Source: Marinobacter vulgaris (GTDB lineage Bacteria > Pseudomonadota > Gammaproteobacteria > Pseudomonadales > Oleiphilaceae). From it: a stretch of 64,000 nucleotides of DNA. The stretch covers positions 1 to 64,000 of the forward strand of contig NZ_QFWX01000007.1 in NCBI RefSeq assembly GCF_003344045.1, read 5' to 3'. Under the pieces are notes generated by a model. That model searched no databases, was not told the origin of the DNA, and worked only from the letters and a program-made list of their open reading frames with translations. A program made the translations under genes and the position numbers. This document shows positions 1-9,400 of this stretch, piece after piece (position 1 is the first letter of the stretch; the number at the start of each line of letters is the position of its first letter).

Positions 1-67
1 GCGCTTCGCGATTCGTGAAGGCGGCCGTACCGTTGGTGCCGGTGTGGTCTCAAAGATCATCGAGTAA
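1..67 (+). CDS. tuf: Elongation factor Tu, C-terminal end (partial)
   Basis: The first 67 bases read in frame from base 2 as the last 21 residues of EF-Tu, beginning RFAIREGGRTVGAG and ending SKIIE before a TAA stop. EF-Tu delivers aminoacyl-tRNA to the ribosome. The body of the gene lies outside the window. Its position directly before the S10 operon matches the usual str-S10 order, and a strong intrinsic terminator follows at once. The fragment is short, but this C-terminus is highly conserved. Confidence 0.95.
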   Translation, partial: RFAIREGGRTVGAGVVSKIIE

Positions 68-86
68 GTTACTCGATCGGTCTGAG

Positions 87-120
87 AAAAAGGGGCTGGC
101 ACTCAGCCCCTTTTTCTTTT
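87..120 (+). terminator. Intrinsic terminator after tuf
   Basis: Stem GGGGCTG (92-98) pairs with CAGCCCC (104-110). It is extended by A/T pairs and followed by a T-rich run to 120. It lies 20 bases after the tuf stop and separates the str operon from the S10 promoter. Confidence 0.9.
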
Positions 121-163
121 TCAGCCGCACAATCCGACCCGGTAGCGTCACTGCTTATCGCAG

Positions 164-192
164 TTGACACTGCTGGGTATTATGCATACAAT
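164..192 (+). promoter_or_regulatory. Sigma70 promoter of the S10 operon
   Basis: TTGACA (164-169) and TACAAT (187-192) are separated by exactly 17 bases. This is a near-consensus housekeeping promoter. The inferred start near base 199 gives a leader of about 60 bases before rpsJ, much shorter than the roughly 170-base L4-responsive leader of E. coli. A perfect 12-base palindrome, CTAACTAGTTAG (217-228), lies inside this leader. Confidence 0.85.
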
Positions 193-258
193 GCGGCTCC
201 TTTTTTTGAAGGTCGGCTAACTAGTTAGTAGCTGCTACGAGTGGAGTTTGGGTGCATC

Positions 259-570
259 ATGCAAAGCCAAAAAATTCGAATCCGGTTGAAGGCGTTTGAT
301 TATCGCCTGATCGACCAGTCAACGCAGGAGATCGTCGATACCGCCAAGCGGACCGGCGCTCAAGTGCGTGGGCCAATCCCTCTGCCGACGCGGAAGGAAA
401 AGTACACCATCCTGATCTCCCCGCACGTCAACAAGGACGCGCGTGATCAGTATGAGATTCGCACACACAAGCGTTTGCTGGACATCGTCGAACCGACGGA
501 AAAGACAGTAGATGCTTTGATGAAGCTGGATCTGGCAGCAGGTGTAGACGTTCAGATCAGCCTCGGCTAA
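259..570 (+). CDS. rpsJ: 30S ribosomal protein S10
   Basis: S10 is a 30S head protein that also acts as NusE in antitermination complexes. The ATG at 259 gives 103 residues starting [19 protein letters not shown], the length of the E. coli protein. An upstream in-frame GTG at 241 would add six residues unlike any S10, so I reject it. A TGGAG motif lies upstream, with longer than usual spacing. It is the first gene of the S10 operon and sits behind a strong sigma70 promoter. Confidence 0.97.
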   Translation: MQSQKIRIRLKAFDYRLIDQSTQEIVDTAKRTGAQVRGPIPLPTRKEKYTILISPHVNKDARDQYEIRTHKRLLDIVEPTEKTVDALMKLDLAAGVDVQISLG

Positions 571-643
571 CCGGACCGGTTAGTCTGTGTAACTGTCATA
601 AGGCCATAGAGGGTGAGAGCCCCGTACACTTAAGAGGTGAAAC
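571..643 (+). promoter_or_regulatory. rpsJ-rplC leader with 23S rRNA-like element
   Basis: This 73-base gap is much longer than most gaps in the operon. Bases 606-629 read ATA, then GAGGGTGAGAG, then CCCCGTACAC. By my recollection of the E. coli 23S sequence they match its domain I at 22 of 24 positions (the segment containing CAGGGTGACAGCCCCGTA). That rRNA region, around helices 18-20, is the primary binding site of ribosomal protein L4. L4 is encoded one gene downstream and represses its own operon in E. coli. A GGG...CCC hairpin can form (611-613 with 621-623). The rplC ribosome-binding site AAGAGGTG follows at 632-639. A role as an L4-binding autoregulatory site is inference. Confidence 0.55.
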
Positions 644-1282
644 ATGGCAATTGGAATTGTCGGTCGCAAGGCCGGTATGACCCGTATTTTTACGGAAGAC
701 GGGCAGGCGCTGCCCGTAACGGTAATTGAGGTTGAACCCAACCGCATTACCCAGCTGAAAACTCTTGAAAACGATGGCTATCGTGCGGTTCAGGTAACCG
801 TTGGAAAGCGTCGTTCCTCTCGTGTGACCAAAAGCGAAGCGGGCCATTACGCCAAAGCCGGTGTAGAAGCTGGTCGTGGTCTGTGGGAATTCCGCCTTGC
901 CGATGGCGAAGGTGAGGATCTGGCCGCAGGCGGTGAGATCACTGCTTCCATCTTTGAAGATGGCCAGGTCGTGGATGCGATGGGTCAGTCCAAGGGTAAG
1001 GGCTTCCAGGGCGGTGTAAAGCGCTGGAACTTTGCCATGCAGGACGCCACACACGGTAACTCCCTTTCTCATCGTGCACCGGGTTCCATCGGTCAGAACC
1101 AGACTCCGGGCAAGGTATTCAAGGGCAAAAAGATGGCGGGCCAGATGGGCAATGCTCAGGTGACTGTGCAGAACCTGCAAGTTGTCCGTGTCGACGCCGA
1201 GCGCAATATTCTGCTGATTCGTGGTGCCGTTCCCGGCGCGACGGGCGGAAATGTTGTCATCAAGCCTGCAGTTAAAGCCTGA
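644..1282 (+). CDS. rplC: 50S ribosomal protein L3
   Basis: L3 is an early-assembly 50S protein near the peptidyl transferase centre. The 212 residues start [16 protein letters not shown] and contain the conserved [19 protein letters not shown] loop, which holds the glutamine that PrmB methylates in E. coli. An AAGAGGTG ribosome-binding site lies five bases before the ATG. Length is close to the E. coli protein (209). It is the second gene of the S10 operon, directly after the rRNA-like leader element. Confidence 0.98.
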   Translation: MAIGIVGRKAGMTRIFTEDGQALPVTVIEVEPNRITQLKTLENDGYRAVQVTVGKRRSSRVTKSEAGHYAKAGVEAGRGLWEFRLADGEGEDLAAGGEITASIFEDGQVVDAMGQSKGKGFQGGVKRWNFAMQDATHGNSLSHRAPGSIGQNQTPGKVFKGKKMAGQMGNAQVTVQNLQVVRVDAERNILLIRGAVPGATGGNVVIKPAVKA

Positions 1283-1293
1283 GGAGCGGTGCG

Positions 1294-1899
1294 ATGGAAT
1301 TGACTATTACAGGTAGCGGCGAAGGAATTTCTGTTTCCGATGCTGCTTTCGCCAAAGATTTTAACGAGTCGCTGGTTCACCAGGTGGTTACTGCTTATAT
1401 GGCAGGCGCCCGCCAGGGAACCAAGGCTCAAAAGACGCGTTCCGAAGTCGCTGGTGGTGGCAAGAAGCCATGGCGTCAAAAGGGCACTGGTCGTGCCCGT
1501 GCCGGTACAATCCGCAGCCCGATCTGGCGCTCCGGTGGTGTTACCTTTGCTGCCAAGCCTCGCGGCTTTGAGCAGAAAGTTAACCGCAAGATGTACCGCG
1601 CAGCGATGCGCTCCATTTTTTCAGAGCTGGTTCGCCAGGAGCGTCTGGTCGTTGTTGACGACATCAATGTTGACAGCCCCAAGACCAAGGCATTCAGTGC
1701 CAAGCTGAAAGATCTCGGTGTGACCAATGCACTGATTCTGTCCGAGAACGTCGAGCAGAATCTGCACCTGGCCTCGCGCAACATTCCGCACGTTGACGTG
1801 CGTGATATTGCCGGTCTGGATCCGGTTAGCCTGGTTGCCTTCGAGAAGGTCATTGTGACTGTTCCCGCTCTGAAGAAAATCGAGGAGATGCTGGGATGA
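1294..1899 (+). CDS. rplD: 50S ribosomal protein L4
   Basis: L4 binds 23S rRNA domain I early in assembly, and its basic loop lines the exit tunnel. In E. coli it is also the autorepressor of the S10 operon. The 201 residues match the E. coli length. They include the long lysine/arginine/glycine-rich loop around residues 45-95 ([19 protein letters not shown]). The stop overlaps the rplW start by four bases (ATGA), so the two are probably translationally coupled. Confidence 0.98.
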   Translation: MELTITGSGEGISVSDAAFAKDFNESLVHQVVTAYMAGARQGTKAQKTRSEVAGGGKKPWRQKGTGRARAGTIRSPIWRSGGVTFAAKPRGFEQKVNRKMYRAAMRSIFSELVRQERLVVVDDINVDSPKTKAFSAKLKDLGVTNALILSENVEQNLHLASRNIPHVDVRDIAGLDPVSLVAFEKVIVTVPALKKIEEMLG

Positions 1900-2189
1900 A
1901 TCAGGAACGTATTTACAAGATTCTTCTTGGGCCCCACGTATCAGAGAAGTCCTCTCTGGTAGCGGAAAGCGGTCAGGTGGTGTTTCGTGTCGCCCCTGAC
2001 GCAACCAAGCCCGAGATCAAAAAAGCCGTTGAGCAGCTGTTCAACGTCACCGTCGAAGGTGTTCAGGTTCTGAACCGTAAGGGTAAGCTCAAGCGTACCG
2101 TTCGCGGCTTCGGCAAGCGTTCTGACATCCGTAAGGCTTATGTGCAGCTTGCGGAAGGTCAGGACATTGATTTTCTGGATGTGGAATAA
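1896..2189 (+). CDS. rplW: 50S ribosomal protein L23
   Basis: L23 sits at the tunnel exit and is the docking site for trigger factor and SRP. The 97 residues begin [19 protein letters not shown] and contain the conserved [13 protein letters not shown] and [11 protein letters not shown] segments. Length is close to the E. coli protein (100). The start overlaps the rplD stop by four bases. Confidence 0.97.
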   Translation: MNQERIYKILLGPHVSEKSSLVAESGQVVFRVAPDATKPEIKKAVEQLFNVTVEGVQVLNRKGKLKRTVRGFGKRSDIRKAYVQLAEGQDIDFLDVE

Positions 2190-2206
2190 GGTAAAGGGGT
2201 CGTAAA

Positions 2207-3034
2207 ATGCCGATCGTCAAAACCAAGCCAACATCTGCCGGCCGCCGTCACGTTGTTAAGCTCTTTAACCCTGATCTTCACAAGGGGCGCCCTTACGAGC
2301 CGTTGGTAGAAACATTGAGCAAATCGGGTGGACGCAACCATTTTGGTCGCATCACTACCCGTCATATTGGTGGTGGCCACAAGAAGCACTACCGTGTAAT
2401 CGACTTTAAGCGGACCAAAGATGGTATCCCGGCGACAATCGAGCGCCTGGAATACGATCCTAACCGCTCTGCGCACATTGCGCTGGTCAAGTACGCCGAT
2501 GGCGAGCGTCGCTACATTATCGCTCCCAAAGGCATGCAGATCGGTGATCCTGTGCGCTCCGGCATCGACGCGCCGATTAAAGTAGGAAGCACGCTTCCGC
2601 TCCGGAATATTCCGGTCGGTTCGGTGATTCACTGCGTCGAAATCAAGCCTGGCAAAGGTGCCCAGCTGGCTCGCTCCGCGGGCGCATCCGTACAGCTGGT
2701 TGCTCGGGAAGGGGCGTATGCCACCATCCGCCTGCGTTCAGGTGAAATGCGTAAGGTGCTTGTTGACTGTCGTGCAACGTTGGGCGAAGTGTCCAACAGC
2801 GAACACAGCCTCAAGCAGCTTGGCAAAGCGGGTGCATCACGTTGGCGCGGTAAACGTCCAACAGTACGTGGTGTTGCTATGAACCCAGTTGACCACCCAC
2901 ATGGTGGTGGTGAAGGGCGTACCTCTGGCGGGCGTCACCCGGTTACTCCGTGGGGTGTTCCGACCAAAGGGCATAAGACTCGTAAGAACAAACGTACTGA
3001 CAAGATGATAGTACGTCGTCGTTCAGCCAAGTAA
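2207..3034 (+). CDS. rplB: 50S ribosomal protein L2
   Basis: L2 is a large, highly conserved 50S protein needed for subunit association and peptidyl transferase centre assembly. The 275 residues (E. coli 273) start [18 protein letters not shown]. They include the near-invariant motif [15 protein letters not shown] with the functionally important histidine. The C-terminus is strongly basic ([19 protein letters not shown]). It lies in the standard place between rplW and rpsS. Confidence 0.98.
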   Translation: MPIVKTKPTSAGRRHVVKLFNPDLHKGRPYEPLVETLSKSGGRNHFGRITTRHIGGGHKKHYRVIDFKRTKDGIPATIERLEYDPNRSAHIALVKYADGERRYIIAPKGMQIGDPVRSGIDAPIKVGSTLPLRNIPVGSVIHCVEIKPGKGAQLARSAGASVQLVAREGAYATIRLRSGEMRKVLVDCRATLGEVSNSEHSLKQLGKAGASRWRGKRPTVRGVAMNPVDHPHGGGEGRTSGGRHPVTPWGVPTKGHKTRKNKRTDKMIVRRRSAK

Positions 3035-3057
3035 ACGACTACATAGAGGTAAATGCT

Positions 3058-3333
3058 GTGCCACGTTCTTTAAAGAAAGGTCCTTTTATAGACCTGCATC
3101 TGTTGAAGAAGGTCGAGGCAGCTCTGGAAGCGAATGACAAGCGGCCGATCAAAACCTGGTCCCGCCGGTCGACAGTGTTTCCGGAGATGGTAGGCCTGAC
3201 CATTGCAGTTCACAACGGCAAGCAACACGTGCCGGTTTATGTCACCGAAGATATGGTCGGACATAAACTGGGTGAGTTCGCGGCAACGCGTACTTATCGT
3301 GGTCATGCGGCCGACAGGAAAGCTAAACGCTGA
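3058..3333 (+). CDS. rpsS: 30S ribosomal protein S19
   Basis: S19 binds the 30S head with S13. The 91 residues begin [19 protein letters not shown] after a GTG initiator at 3058. This is an unusual start codon for a ribosomal protein, but it is forced by conservation of the N-terminus and by AGAGGT upstream. Length matches the family (92 in E. coli). Confidence 0.97.
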   Translation: MPRSLKKGPFIDLHLLKKVEAALEANDKRPIKTWSRRSTVFPEMVGLTIAVHNGKQHVPVYVTEDMVGHKLGEFAATRTYRGHAADRKAKR

Positions 3334-3349
3334 TTGTGAGGTATTAGAA

Positions 3350-3682
3350 ATGGAAGTAGCAGCCAAGTATAAGGGCGCTCGCCTCTCAGCTCAGAAAGCG
3401 CGTCTTGTCGCTGACCAAGTACGCGGCAAGGCTGTTGAGGACGCCCTGAACATTCTGACTTTCAGCCCTAAGAAGGCAGCGGTCATTCTCAAGAAAGCTC
3501 TTGAGTCTGCCATTGCCAACGCTGAGCACAACGAAGGTCTGGACGTAGATGATCTGCGGGTTTCCACCGTTATGGTGGATGAAGGTCCGACGCTCAAGCG
3601 AATCAAAGCTCGAGCCAAGGGGCGCGCTGACCGGATTTTCAAGCGCACCTGTCATATCACCGTCAAGGTCGCCGACAAGTAG
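3350..3682 (+). CDS. rplV: 50S ribosomal protein L22
   Basis: L22 is an exit-tunnel protein whose beta-hairpin contributes to the macrolide-sensitive constriction. The ATG at 3350 gives 110 residues starting [19 protein letters not shown], the same length as E. coli L22. The reading frame is open further upstream, but that part overlaps rpsS and is not homologous. The C-terminal hairpin region contains [16 protein letters not shown]. Confidence 0.97.
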   Translation: MEVAAKYKGARLSAQKARLVADQVRGKAVEDALNILTFSPKKAAVILKKALESAIANAEHNEGLDVDDLRVSTVMVDEGPTLKRIKARAKGRADRIFKRTCHITVKVADK

Positions 3683-3693
3683 GAGATGCTCAG

Positions 3694-4377
3694 ATGGGTC
3701 ATAAAGTAAATCCAACCGGCATGCGCCTGGGTGTGATCAAAGAGCACAACTCAGTGTGGTACGCCGAAAAAGCGGAATACGCGAACAACCTGTTGAACGA
3801 TATTCAGGTTCGCGAATTCCTTGACAAGCGTCTGGTGAAGGCGTCTGTCAGCAAGATTGTGATCGAGCGCCCTGCTCAGAACGCCCGTATCACGATCCAT
3901 ACAGCCCGTCCCGGTATTGTTATCGGTAAAAAGGGTGAAGATGTTGACCGTTTGCGTCGCGAAGTGAGCGACATGATGGGTGTGCCCGTGCACATCAACA
4001 TCGAAGAAGTCCGCAAGCCGGACCTGGATGCCCGCTTGGTCGCGCAGAACGTTGCCGGTCAGCTGGAGCGTCGTGTGATGTTCCGTCGCGCTATGAAGCG
4101 AGCGGTACAGAACGCCATGCGCCAGGGTGCGAAAGGCATCAAGATCCAGGTAGGCGGTCGTCTCGGGGGTGCTGAAATTGCCCGTTCCGAGTGGTATCGC
4201 GAAGGTCGTGTACCGCTGCACACACTGCGTGCAGATATTGATTACTCGACCTACGAAGCGAAGACCACCTACGGCATTATCGGCGTCAAGGTATGGATCT
4301 TCAAAGGTGAGATTCTTGGTGGTATGGAGCAGGTCCGTGCTGACAAGAAAGCCTCTGGGAAGAAAGGTTCTAAGTAA
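3694..4377 (+). CDS. rpsC: 30S ribosomal protein S3
   Basis: S3 lines the mRNA entry channel and contributes to mRNA helicase activity. The 227 residues (E. coli 233) include an N-terminal segment [17 protein letters not shown] domain with [19 protein letters not shown] follows, then the S3 C-terminal domain with [19 protein letters not shown] motif precedes the ATG. Confidence 0.98.
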   Translation: MGHKVNPTGMRLGVIKEHNSVWYAEKAEYANNLLNDIQVREFLDKRLVKASVSKIVIERPAQNARITIHTARPGIVIGKKGEDVDRLRREVSDMMGVPVHINIEEVRKPDLDARLVAQNVAGQLERRVMFRRAMKRAVQNAMRQGAKGIKIQVGGRLGGAEIARSEWYREGRVPLHTLRADIDYSTYEAKTTYGIIGVKVWIFKGEILGGMEQVRADKKASGKKGSK

Positions 4378-4389
4378 AGGGGCACTCAA

Positions 4390-4803
4390 ATGCTGCAACC
4401 AAAACGCACCAAATTTCGCAAGGTAATGAAAGGCCGTAACACCGGTCTTGCTCACCGTGCTAACAAGGTGAGCTTCGGTGAATACGGATTGAAGGCGACG
4501 ACCCGTGGGCGTATAACTGCGCGCCAGATCGAAGCAGCGCGTCGTACCATGACTCGTCGCATCAAGCGGGGCGGTAAGATCTGGATCCGGATTTTCCCGG
4601 ACAAGCCGATCTCCAGCAAGCCGCTGGAAGTACGAATGGGTAAAGGTAAGGGTTCTGTCGAGTATTGGGTGGCTGAGATTCAGCCTGGCCGGATGCTTTA
4701 TGAGATGGAAGGCGTCTCCGAGGAAATCGCTCGCGATGCATTCACTCTTGCTGCGGCCAAGCTGCCCGTACAGACCACCTTTGTTACGAGGACGGTGATG
4801 TGA
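4390..4803 (+). CDS. rplP: 50S ribosomal protein L16
   Basis: L16 is a late-assembly 50S protein contacting A- and P-site tRNAs. The 137 residues begin [17 protein letters not shown] and contain the conserved [14 protein letters not shown] and [16 protein letters not shown] segments. The stop TGA (4801-4803) overlaps the rpmC start by one base. Confidence 0.98.
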   Translation: MLQPKRTKFRKVMKGRNTGLAHRANKVSFGEYGLKATTRGRITARQIEAARRTMTRRIKRGGKIWIRIFPDKPISSKPLEVRMGKGKGSVEYWVAEIQPGRMLYEMEGVSEEIARDAFTLAAAKLPVQTTFVTRTVM

Positions 4804-4994
4804 TGAAAGCAACAGAGCTGCGTGACAAGTCAGTCGAGGAGCTGAACAAAGAGCTGATCGACCTCCTGAAGGAGCAGTTCAACCTGCGCATGCGTAAGGC
4901 GACAGGTCAGCTGAATCAGTCTCATCTTCTTCCGAAGGTGAAGCGTGACATTGCTCGCGTGAAAACGGTTATGAATGAAAAGGCAGGACAGTAA
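4803..4994 (+). CDS. rpmC: 50S ribosomal protein L29
   Basis: L29 is a small helical protein next to L23 at the tunnel exit. The ATG at 4803 gives 63 residues starting [19 protein letters not shown], the E. coli length. An in-frame GTG at 4800 would add one residue and is not needed. The start shares one base with the rplP stop (TGATG), consistent with coupled translation. Confidence 0.95.
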   Translation: MKATELRDKSVEELNKELIDLLKEQFNLRMRKATGQLNQSHLLPKVKRDIARVKTVMNEKAGQ

Positions 4995-4995
4995 C

Positions 4996-5262
4996 ATGAC
5001 TGAAGCTACCCAAACTGCCAGAACCCTGAGCGGCAAGGTCGTGAGCAACAAAATGGAGAAATCCATTGTGGTTCTGGTTGAGCGCCAGGTTAAGCATCCT
5101 CTGTACGGTAAGTACATGAAGCGCTCATCCAAAATCCACGCTCACGATGAGAGCAATCAGTGCAGCATCGGTGACACCGTTACAATCCAGGAAACCCGCC
5201 CGGTCTCAAAGACCAAAAGCTGGGCCCTGGTTGAGGTCATCGAGCGTGCATCCAAGGTGTAA
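4996..5262 (+). CDS. rpsQ: 30S ribosomal protein S17
   Basis: S17 is an OB-fold protein that binds 16S rRNA helix 11 early in 30S assembly. The ATG at 4996 gives 88 residues starting [19 protein letters not shown], one base after the rpmC stop. Conserved segments are DKxxxS-like [14 protein letters not shown] and [19 protein letters not shown]. An upstream in-frame ATG lies inside rpmC and is rejected. Confidence 0.96.
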   Translation: MTEATQTARTLSGKVVSNKMEKSIVVLVERQVKHPLYGKYMKRSSKIHAHDESNQCSIGDTVTIQETRPVSKTKSWALVEVIERASKV

Positions 5263-5280
5263 TTCGCCCGGAGAACAACC

Positions 5281-5649
5281 ATGATTCAGACTCAAACAAT
5301 GCTTGATGTCGCGGACAACAGTGGTGCACGTCAGGTTATGTGCATCAAGGTCCTGGGCGGTTCACACAGGCGTTATGCCAGCGTTGGGGATATTATCAAG
5401 GTGACCGTCAAGGAAGCCATCCCCCGCGGTAAAGTGAAAAAAGGCCAGGTCCTGAAAGCAGTCGTTGTGCGTACCCGTAAAGGTGTACGTCGTCCCGACG
5501 GGTCGCTGATTCGTTTCGACGGAAACGCGGCGGTACTTCTGAACAATCAGGACGCACCAATTGGTACCCGTATCTTCGGACCGGTTACCCGTGAACTGCG
5601 AAATGAGAAGTTCATGAAAATTATTTCACTGGCACCCGAAGTACTTTAA
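5281..5649 (+). CDS. rplN: 50S ribosomal protein L14
   Basis: L14 is at the subunit interface and is a target of the silencing factor RsfS. The 122 residues start [19 protein letters not shown] and contain [15 protein letters not shown] and the C-terminal [18 protein letters not shown]. Length matches the family (123 in E. coli). It is the fourth gene from the L16 end and marks the start of what is the spc operon in E. coli. No separate promoter is obvious in the short 18-base gap upstream. Confidence 0.98.
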   Translation: MIQTQTMLDVADNSGARQVMCIKVLGGSHRRYASVGDIIKVTVKEAIPRGKVKKGQVLKAVVVRTRKGVRRPDGSLIRFDGNAAVLLNNQDAPIGTRIFGPVTRELRNEKFMKIISLAPEVL

Positions 5650-5665
5650 GGACCAGAGGCCGGTT

Positions 5666-5986
5666 ATGAAAAAGATCAAACGCGATGACGAAGTAATCGT
5701 CACTACGGGGAAAGACCAAGGCAAACGTGGTAAAGTCCTGAAGGTTCAGGACGATGGCCGGGTTGTTGTTTCAGGGATCAATATGATCAAGAAGCACACC
5801 AAGCCAAACCCGATGGCGGGCTCCCCAGGTGGCATCGTCGAAAAAGAAGCACCTATCCAGGCTTCCAACGTGGCTATTTTTAATCCGCAGACCGGCAAAG
5901 CCGATCGCGTAGGCTTCCAGATCAAGGAAGACGGCGCCAAGGTGCGGATATTCAAGTCCACGAAAGAAGTCGTCGATAACCAGTAA
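5666..5986 (+). CDS. rplX: 50S ribosomal protein L24
   Basis: L24 is an assembly initiator of the 50S subunit. The 106 residues contain an N-terminal KOW motif ([19 protein letters not shown]), then [13 protein letters not shown] and [18 protein letters not shown]. Length is close to the E. coli protein (104). Confidence 0.97.
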   Translation: MKKIKRDDEVIVTTGKDQGKRGKVLKVQDDGRVVVSGINMIKKHTKPNPMAGSPGGIVEKEAPIQASNVAIFNPQTGKADRVGFQIKEDGAKVRIFKSTKEVVDNQ

Positions 5987-6001
5987 GCGGTGGTGGTTAC
6001 G

Positions 6002-6541
6002 ATGCTTAACATGAAAGAGCAGTACAGTAAGGAAGTGGTACCCGCCCTGCAGAAAGAGTTCAGCTACAAGAACATCATGCAGGTACCGCGTATCGAAAAG
6101 ATCACCCTGAACATGGGTGTTGGCGAAGCGGTCGGTGACAAGAAGCTGATTGAGAATGCCGTGGCGGATCTTGAGCGCCTGGCTGGTCAGAAAGCGGTTG
6201 TTACCCTGGCTCGTAAATCCGTCGCGGGTTTCAAAATCCGTGAAGGTTGGCCGATCGGCTGTAAGGTTACCCTGCGCGGTGAGCGCATGTGGGACTTCTT
6301 TGATCGTCTGGTTCACATTGCGGTACCCCGCATTCGTGATTTCCGCGGTCTGAATCCCAAGTCCTTTGATGGTCGTGGTAACTACAGCATGGGTGTGCGT
6401 GAGCAGATCATTTTCCCGGAGATCGAGTACGACAGAGTCGACAAGATCCGTGGGCTTGACATCACCATTACCACCACAGCCGGCACCGACGATGAAGGTC
6501 GCGAACTGCTGAAAGCTTTCGGCTTTCCGTTCAAGAAATAA
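6002..6541 (+). CDS. rplE: 50S ribosomal protein L5
   Basis: L5 is in the central protuberance and binds 5S rRNA. The ATG at 6002 gives 179 residues, the usual gammaproteobacterial length. An in-frame GTG at 5990 and an ATG at 6011 are alternatives. Diagnostic segments are [32 protein letters not shown] and [14 protein letters not shown]. In E. coli the start of this gene is the S8 repressor site for the spc operon. I could not confirm an equivalent structure by eye. Confidence 0.96.
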   Translation: MLNMKEQYSKEVVPALQKEFSYKNIMQVPRIEKITLNMGVGEAVGDKKLIENAVADLERLAGQKAVVTLARKSVAGFKIREGWPIGCKVTLRGERMWDFFDRLVHIAVPRIRDFRGLNPKSFDGRGNYSMGVREQIIFPEIEYDRVDKIRGLDITITTTAGTDDEGRELLKAFGFPFKK

Positions 6542-6553
6542 GGAACGAGTGTA

Positions 6554-6859
6554 ATGGCTAAGGTTTCCATGAAGAACCGCGAGTTCAAGCGCGAGAAAAC
6601 CGTTGCGAAGTTTGCAGCGAAGCGTGCGGAACTCAAGGCGATTATCAAAAACCCGAATACCAGCGATGATGACCGTTGGGATGCACAGATGAAGCTGCAA
6701 CAGCTTCCTCGTGATGCGTCTCCCTCGCGTCTTCGTAATCGTTGCCAGGTTACAGGTCGTCCCCACGGCGTTCTGCGCAAGTTCAAGCTGTCACGTATCA
6801 AACTTCGTGAAGCTGGCATGCGCGGTGATGTCCCGGGTCTGACCAAAGCAAGCTGGTAA
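6554..6859 (+). CDS. rpsN: 30S ribosomal protein S14 (zinc-free type)
   Basis: S14 is a 30S head protein. The 101 residues match the long zinc-independent form found in E. coli. They begin [16 protein letters not shown] and contain [19 protein letters not shown]. The paired CxxC zinc ligands of the short S14 form are absent. It is followed by an unusually long 89-base gap before rpsH. Confidence 0.97.
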   Translation: MAKVSMKNREFKREKTVAKFAAKRAELKAIIKNPNTSDDDRWDAQMKLQQLPRDASPSRLRNRCQVTGRPHGVLRKFKLSRIKLREAGMRGDVPGLTKASW

Positions 6860-6948
6860 GGCAGGTACTCTGGCCGCAGGTCAGGTACCCGTTGGTAAGC
6901 GGTGCGGCGCGCCGCTGCACAACTAAAAAGATCAGGAGCCTCATACCA

Positions 6949-7341
6949 ATGAGTATGCAAGATACGCTTGCGGATATGTTTACTCGTATCCGTAATGCAC
7001 AGATGGCACAGAAGGCCGACGTGGCCATGCCGTCTTCAAAGATGAAAATCTCCGTGGCCCAGGTCCTCAAGGACGAAGGTTACGTAGGCGATTTTTCCGT
7101 CTCAGCTGACGCGAAGCCCGAGCTGACCATTAACCTCAAGTACTTCGGCGGCAAGCCGGTTATTGAGGAAATCAAACGGGTCAGCCGTCCGAGTCTGCGC
7201 CGGTACAATGGCGCTGGGGAGCTACCGAAGGTATCCGGTGGTTTGGGAGTCGCGATTGTCTCTACGTCCAAGGGCGTAATGACAGACCGCGCTGCACGTG
7301 CTGCCGGCGTGGGTGGCGAAGTCATCTGCACCGTATTTTAG
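6949..7341 (+). CDS. rpsH: 30S ribosomal protein S8
   Basis: S8 organises the central domain of 16S rRNA and represses the spc operon in E. coli. The ATG at 6949 gives 130 residues starting [18 protein letters not shown], identical in length to E. coli S8. An upstream in-frame extension lies in non-homologous intergenic sequence. An AGGAG motif at 6934-6938 supports this start. The C-terminus contains [18 protein letters not shown]. Confidence 0.97.
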   Translation: MSMQDTLADMFTRIRNAQMAQKADVAMPSSKMKISVAQVLKDEGYVGDFSVSADAKPELTINLKYFGGKPVIEEIKRVSRPSLRRYNGAGELPKVSGGLGVAIVSTSKGVMTDRAARAAGVGGEVICTVF

Positions 7342-7350
7342 GAGATACAC

Positions 7351-7884
7351 ATGTCCAGGGTTGCCAATAATCCTGTCGTGCTGCCTTCCGGTGTTGAGGT
7401 TAAGCTGAACGGACAGGAAATTAATGTGAAGGGGTCCAAGGGATCGCTTCAATTCACCATCCACAACGTGGTCGATGTAACGCAGGAAGAAAACGTCCTG
7501 CGATTCGCCGCCCGTGATGGAGCCAAACAGTCCCGCGCTCTTGCTGGTACTACCCGCGCACTGGTCAATAACATGGTGACCGGTGTGACAACAGGCTTCG
7601 AGCGCAAGCTCGCGCTGACGGGCGTAGGCTACCGTGCCCAGGCGCAAGGTAAGAAGCTCAATCTTACACTGGGGTTTTCACACCCGGTCGTATATGAGCT
7701 GCCCGAGGGGATTACCGCTGAAACTCCGTCCAATACGGAAGTTGTCGTTCGCGGAATCGACAAGCAACAGGTTGGCCAGGTCGCTGCTGAGATCCGTGCA
7801 TTCCGTCCGCCAGAGCCCTATAAGGGCAAGGGTGTGCGTTATGCGGATGAGCAGGTCAGACGCAAAGAAGCCAAGAAGAAATAA
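7351..7884 (+). CDS. rplF: 50S ribosomal protein L6
   Basis: L6 lies near the sarcin-ricin loop and the factor-binding site. The 177 residues match E. coli. They start [19 protein letters not shown], carry [15 protein letters not shown], and end with [17 protein letters not shown]. An AGGAG ribosome-binding site overlaps the rpsH stop. Confidence 0.98.
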   Translation: MSRVANNPVVLPSGVEVKLNGQEINVKGSKGSLQFTIHNVVDVTQEENVLRFAARDGAKQSRALAGTTRALVNNMVTGVTTGFERKLALTGVGYRAQAQGKKLNLTLGFSHPVVYELPEGITAETPSNTEVVVRGIDKQQVGQVAAEIRAFRPPEPYKGKGVRYADEQVRRKEAKKK

Positions 7885-7893
7885 GGCGGGACT

Positions 7894-8241
7894 ATGAGCG
7901 CGAATAACGAAAGATTGCGTCGCGCACGTAAAGTGCGCATGAAGATCCGTAAGTTGGGCACCAACCGCCTGTGTGTACACCGTACACCGCGGCATATGTA
8001 TGCCCAGGTTACTACTGCAGACGGCAGCAAGGTGCTGGCGGCTGCCTCCACGTTGGATAAGGACCTGCGCCAGGGTGCAACCGGTAACGTGGACGCTGCC
8101 AAAAAGGTCGGTCAGCTGGTTGCTGAGCGTGCCAAGGCAGCAGGTGTAGAGCAGGTCGCTTTTGACCGCTCCGGTTACCGTTATCATGGTCGCGTTCAGG
8201 CTCTGGCCGACGCAGCCCGTGAAGCTGGCTTGCAATTCTAA
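7894..8241 (+). CDS. rplR: 50S ribosomal protein L18
   Basis: L18 binds 5S rRNA with L5 in the central protuberance. The 115 residues (E. coli 117) start [20 protein letters not shown]. They contain [15 protein letters not shown] and the C-terminal [20 protein letters not shown], which is typical of L18. Confidence 0.97.
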   Translation: MSANNERLRRARKVRMKIRKLGTNRLCVHRTPRHMYAQVTTADGSKVLAAASTLDKDLRQGATGNVDAAKKVGQLVAERAKAAGVEQVAFDRSGYRYHGRVQALADAAREAGLQF

Positions 8242-8253
8242 GAGGTGGAGAAG

Positions 8254-8754
8254 ATGAGCGTTAACGAACAGAAGGCGCCTGAGCTCCAGGAGAAGCTGGT
8301 TCAGGTCAATCGCGTCGCCAAGGTTGTTAAAGGCGGTCGTATTTTTGCCTTCACCGCACTGACTGTAGTGGGTGACGGTAAAGGTCGCGTTGGTTTCGGT
8401 CGGGGCAAGGCGCGTGAAGTGCCGGTTGCGATCCAGAAGGCAATGGAAGCTGCGCGTAAAAACATGGTTGATATTCCGCTGGACGGAACGACCCTGCAAT
8501 ACTCCGTAAAAGCGCAGCATGGTGGCTCCAAGGTCTACATGCAGCCGGCATCGGAAGGTACCGGAATCATCGCCGGTGGTGCGATGCGTGCGGTACTGGA
8601 AGTTGCGGGTGTGCAGAACGTACTGTCCAAGTGTTATGGGTCTACCAACCCGGTGAACGTGGTACGTTCCACCATCAAGGGTCTCCAGGCAACACAAGCG
8701 CCTGAAGATATTGCAGCCAAGCGCGGTAAATCCGTGGAAGAGATTCTGGGTTGA
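8254..8754 (+). CDS. rpsE: 30S ribosomal protein S5
   Basis: S5 lies at the mRNA entrance and affects decoding fidelity. The ATG at 8254 follows AGAGGTGGAG and gives 166 residues (E. coli 167). An in-frame GTG at 8245 lies inside that ribosome-binding site and is rejected. Conserved segments are [36 protein letters not shown] and [15 protein letters not shown]. Confidence 0.97.
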   Translation: MSVNEQKAPELQEKLVQVNRVAKVVKGGRIFAFTALTVVGDGKGRVGFGRGKAREVPVAIQKAMEAARKNMVDIPLDGTTLQYSVKAQHGGSKVYMQPASEGTGIIAGGAMRAVLEVAGVQNVLSKCYGSTNPVNVVRSTIKGLQATQAPEDIAAKRGKSVEEILG

Positions 8755-8758
8755 AGTC

Positions 8759-8947
8759 ATGGCGAACGCAAAAACGATCAAAGTAACACTGACCCGCAGC
8801 CCCATCGGCTGTCAGCCCAAGCACAAACTGTGTGTAAAAGGCCTGGGTCTCCGTAAAATCGGTCACACCGTGGAAGTGGAAGATACTCCCTCCATCCGCG
8901 GCATGATCAACCGGGTTAACTACCTGGTGCAGGTACAGGAGAACTAA
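8759..8947 (+). CDS. rpmD: 50S ribosomal protein L30
   Basis: L30 is a small 50S protein. The ATG at 8759 gives 62 residues starting [17 protein letters not shown] and containing [19 protein letters not shown], slightly longer than E. coli (59). The reading frame is open upstream within rpsE, but that part is not homologous. The next gene, rplO, starts two bases after its stop. Confidence 0.95.
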   Translation: MANAKTIKVTLTRSPIGCQPKHKLCVKGLGLRKIGHTVEVEDTPSIRGMINRVNYLVQVQEN

Positions 8948-8948
8948 G

Positions 8949-9383
8949 ATGCGTCTGAACGAACTTAGTCCGGAGCCTGGTTCACGTCCCGCTGCCAAGC
9001 GCGTGGGTCGTGGCATCGGTAGCGGCTTCGGCAAGACCGGCGGTCGTGGCCACAAGGGTCTGAAAGCCCGTTCCGGCGGCAGCGTTGCTCCCGGTTTCGA
9101 GGGTGGTCAGCAGCCGTTGGCCCGTCGTTTGCCGAAATTTGGCTTCACGTCGCGCCAACAGCGCTATGTTGCCGAAATTCGTCTCAACGAACTGGCGAAA
9201 GTGGACGGCGATGTCGCCGATCTTGAGTCCCTGAAGAAAGCTGACATCGTTCGCGAAGAAATCCGCGAAGCGAAGGTCATTCTGTCCGGCGAACTGAGCC
9301 GTGCGGTGACCGTCAAGGGTCTCAAAGTGACCAAAGGCGCACGCGAGGCGATTACGGCCGCGGGCGGTAAAGTCGAAGACTAA
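8949..9383 (+). CDS. rplO: 50S ribosomal protein L15
   Basis: L15 is a late-assembly 50S protein. The 144 residues match E. coli. They start [20 protein letters not shown] and have the glycine/arginine-rich stretch [18 protein letters not shown], followed by [17 protein letters not shown]. It precedes secY in the conserved spc order. Confidence 0.98.
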   Translation: MRLNELSPEPGSRPAAKRVGRGIGSGFGKTGGRGHKGLKARSGGSVAPGFEGGQQPLARRLPKFGFTSRQQRYVAEIRLNELAKVDGDVADLESLKKADIVREEIREAKVILSGELSRAVTVKGLKVTKGAREAITAAGGKVED

Positions 9384-9400
9384 GGCGAGTCGAGGACTAA

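Noticed and set aside
5987..6030. S8 repressor site at the start of rplE, as in E. coli
   Set aside because: A GTAA/TTAC pairing is possible, but I could not recognise the S8 core fold by eye, so I do not claim it.
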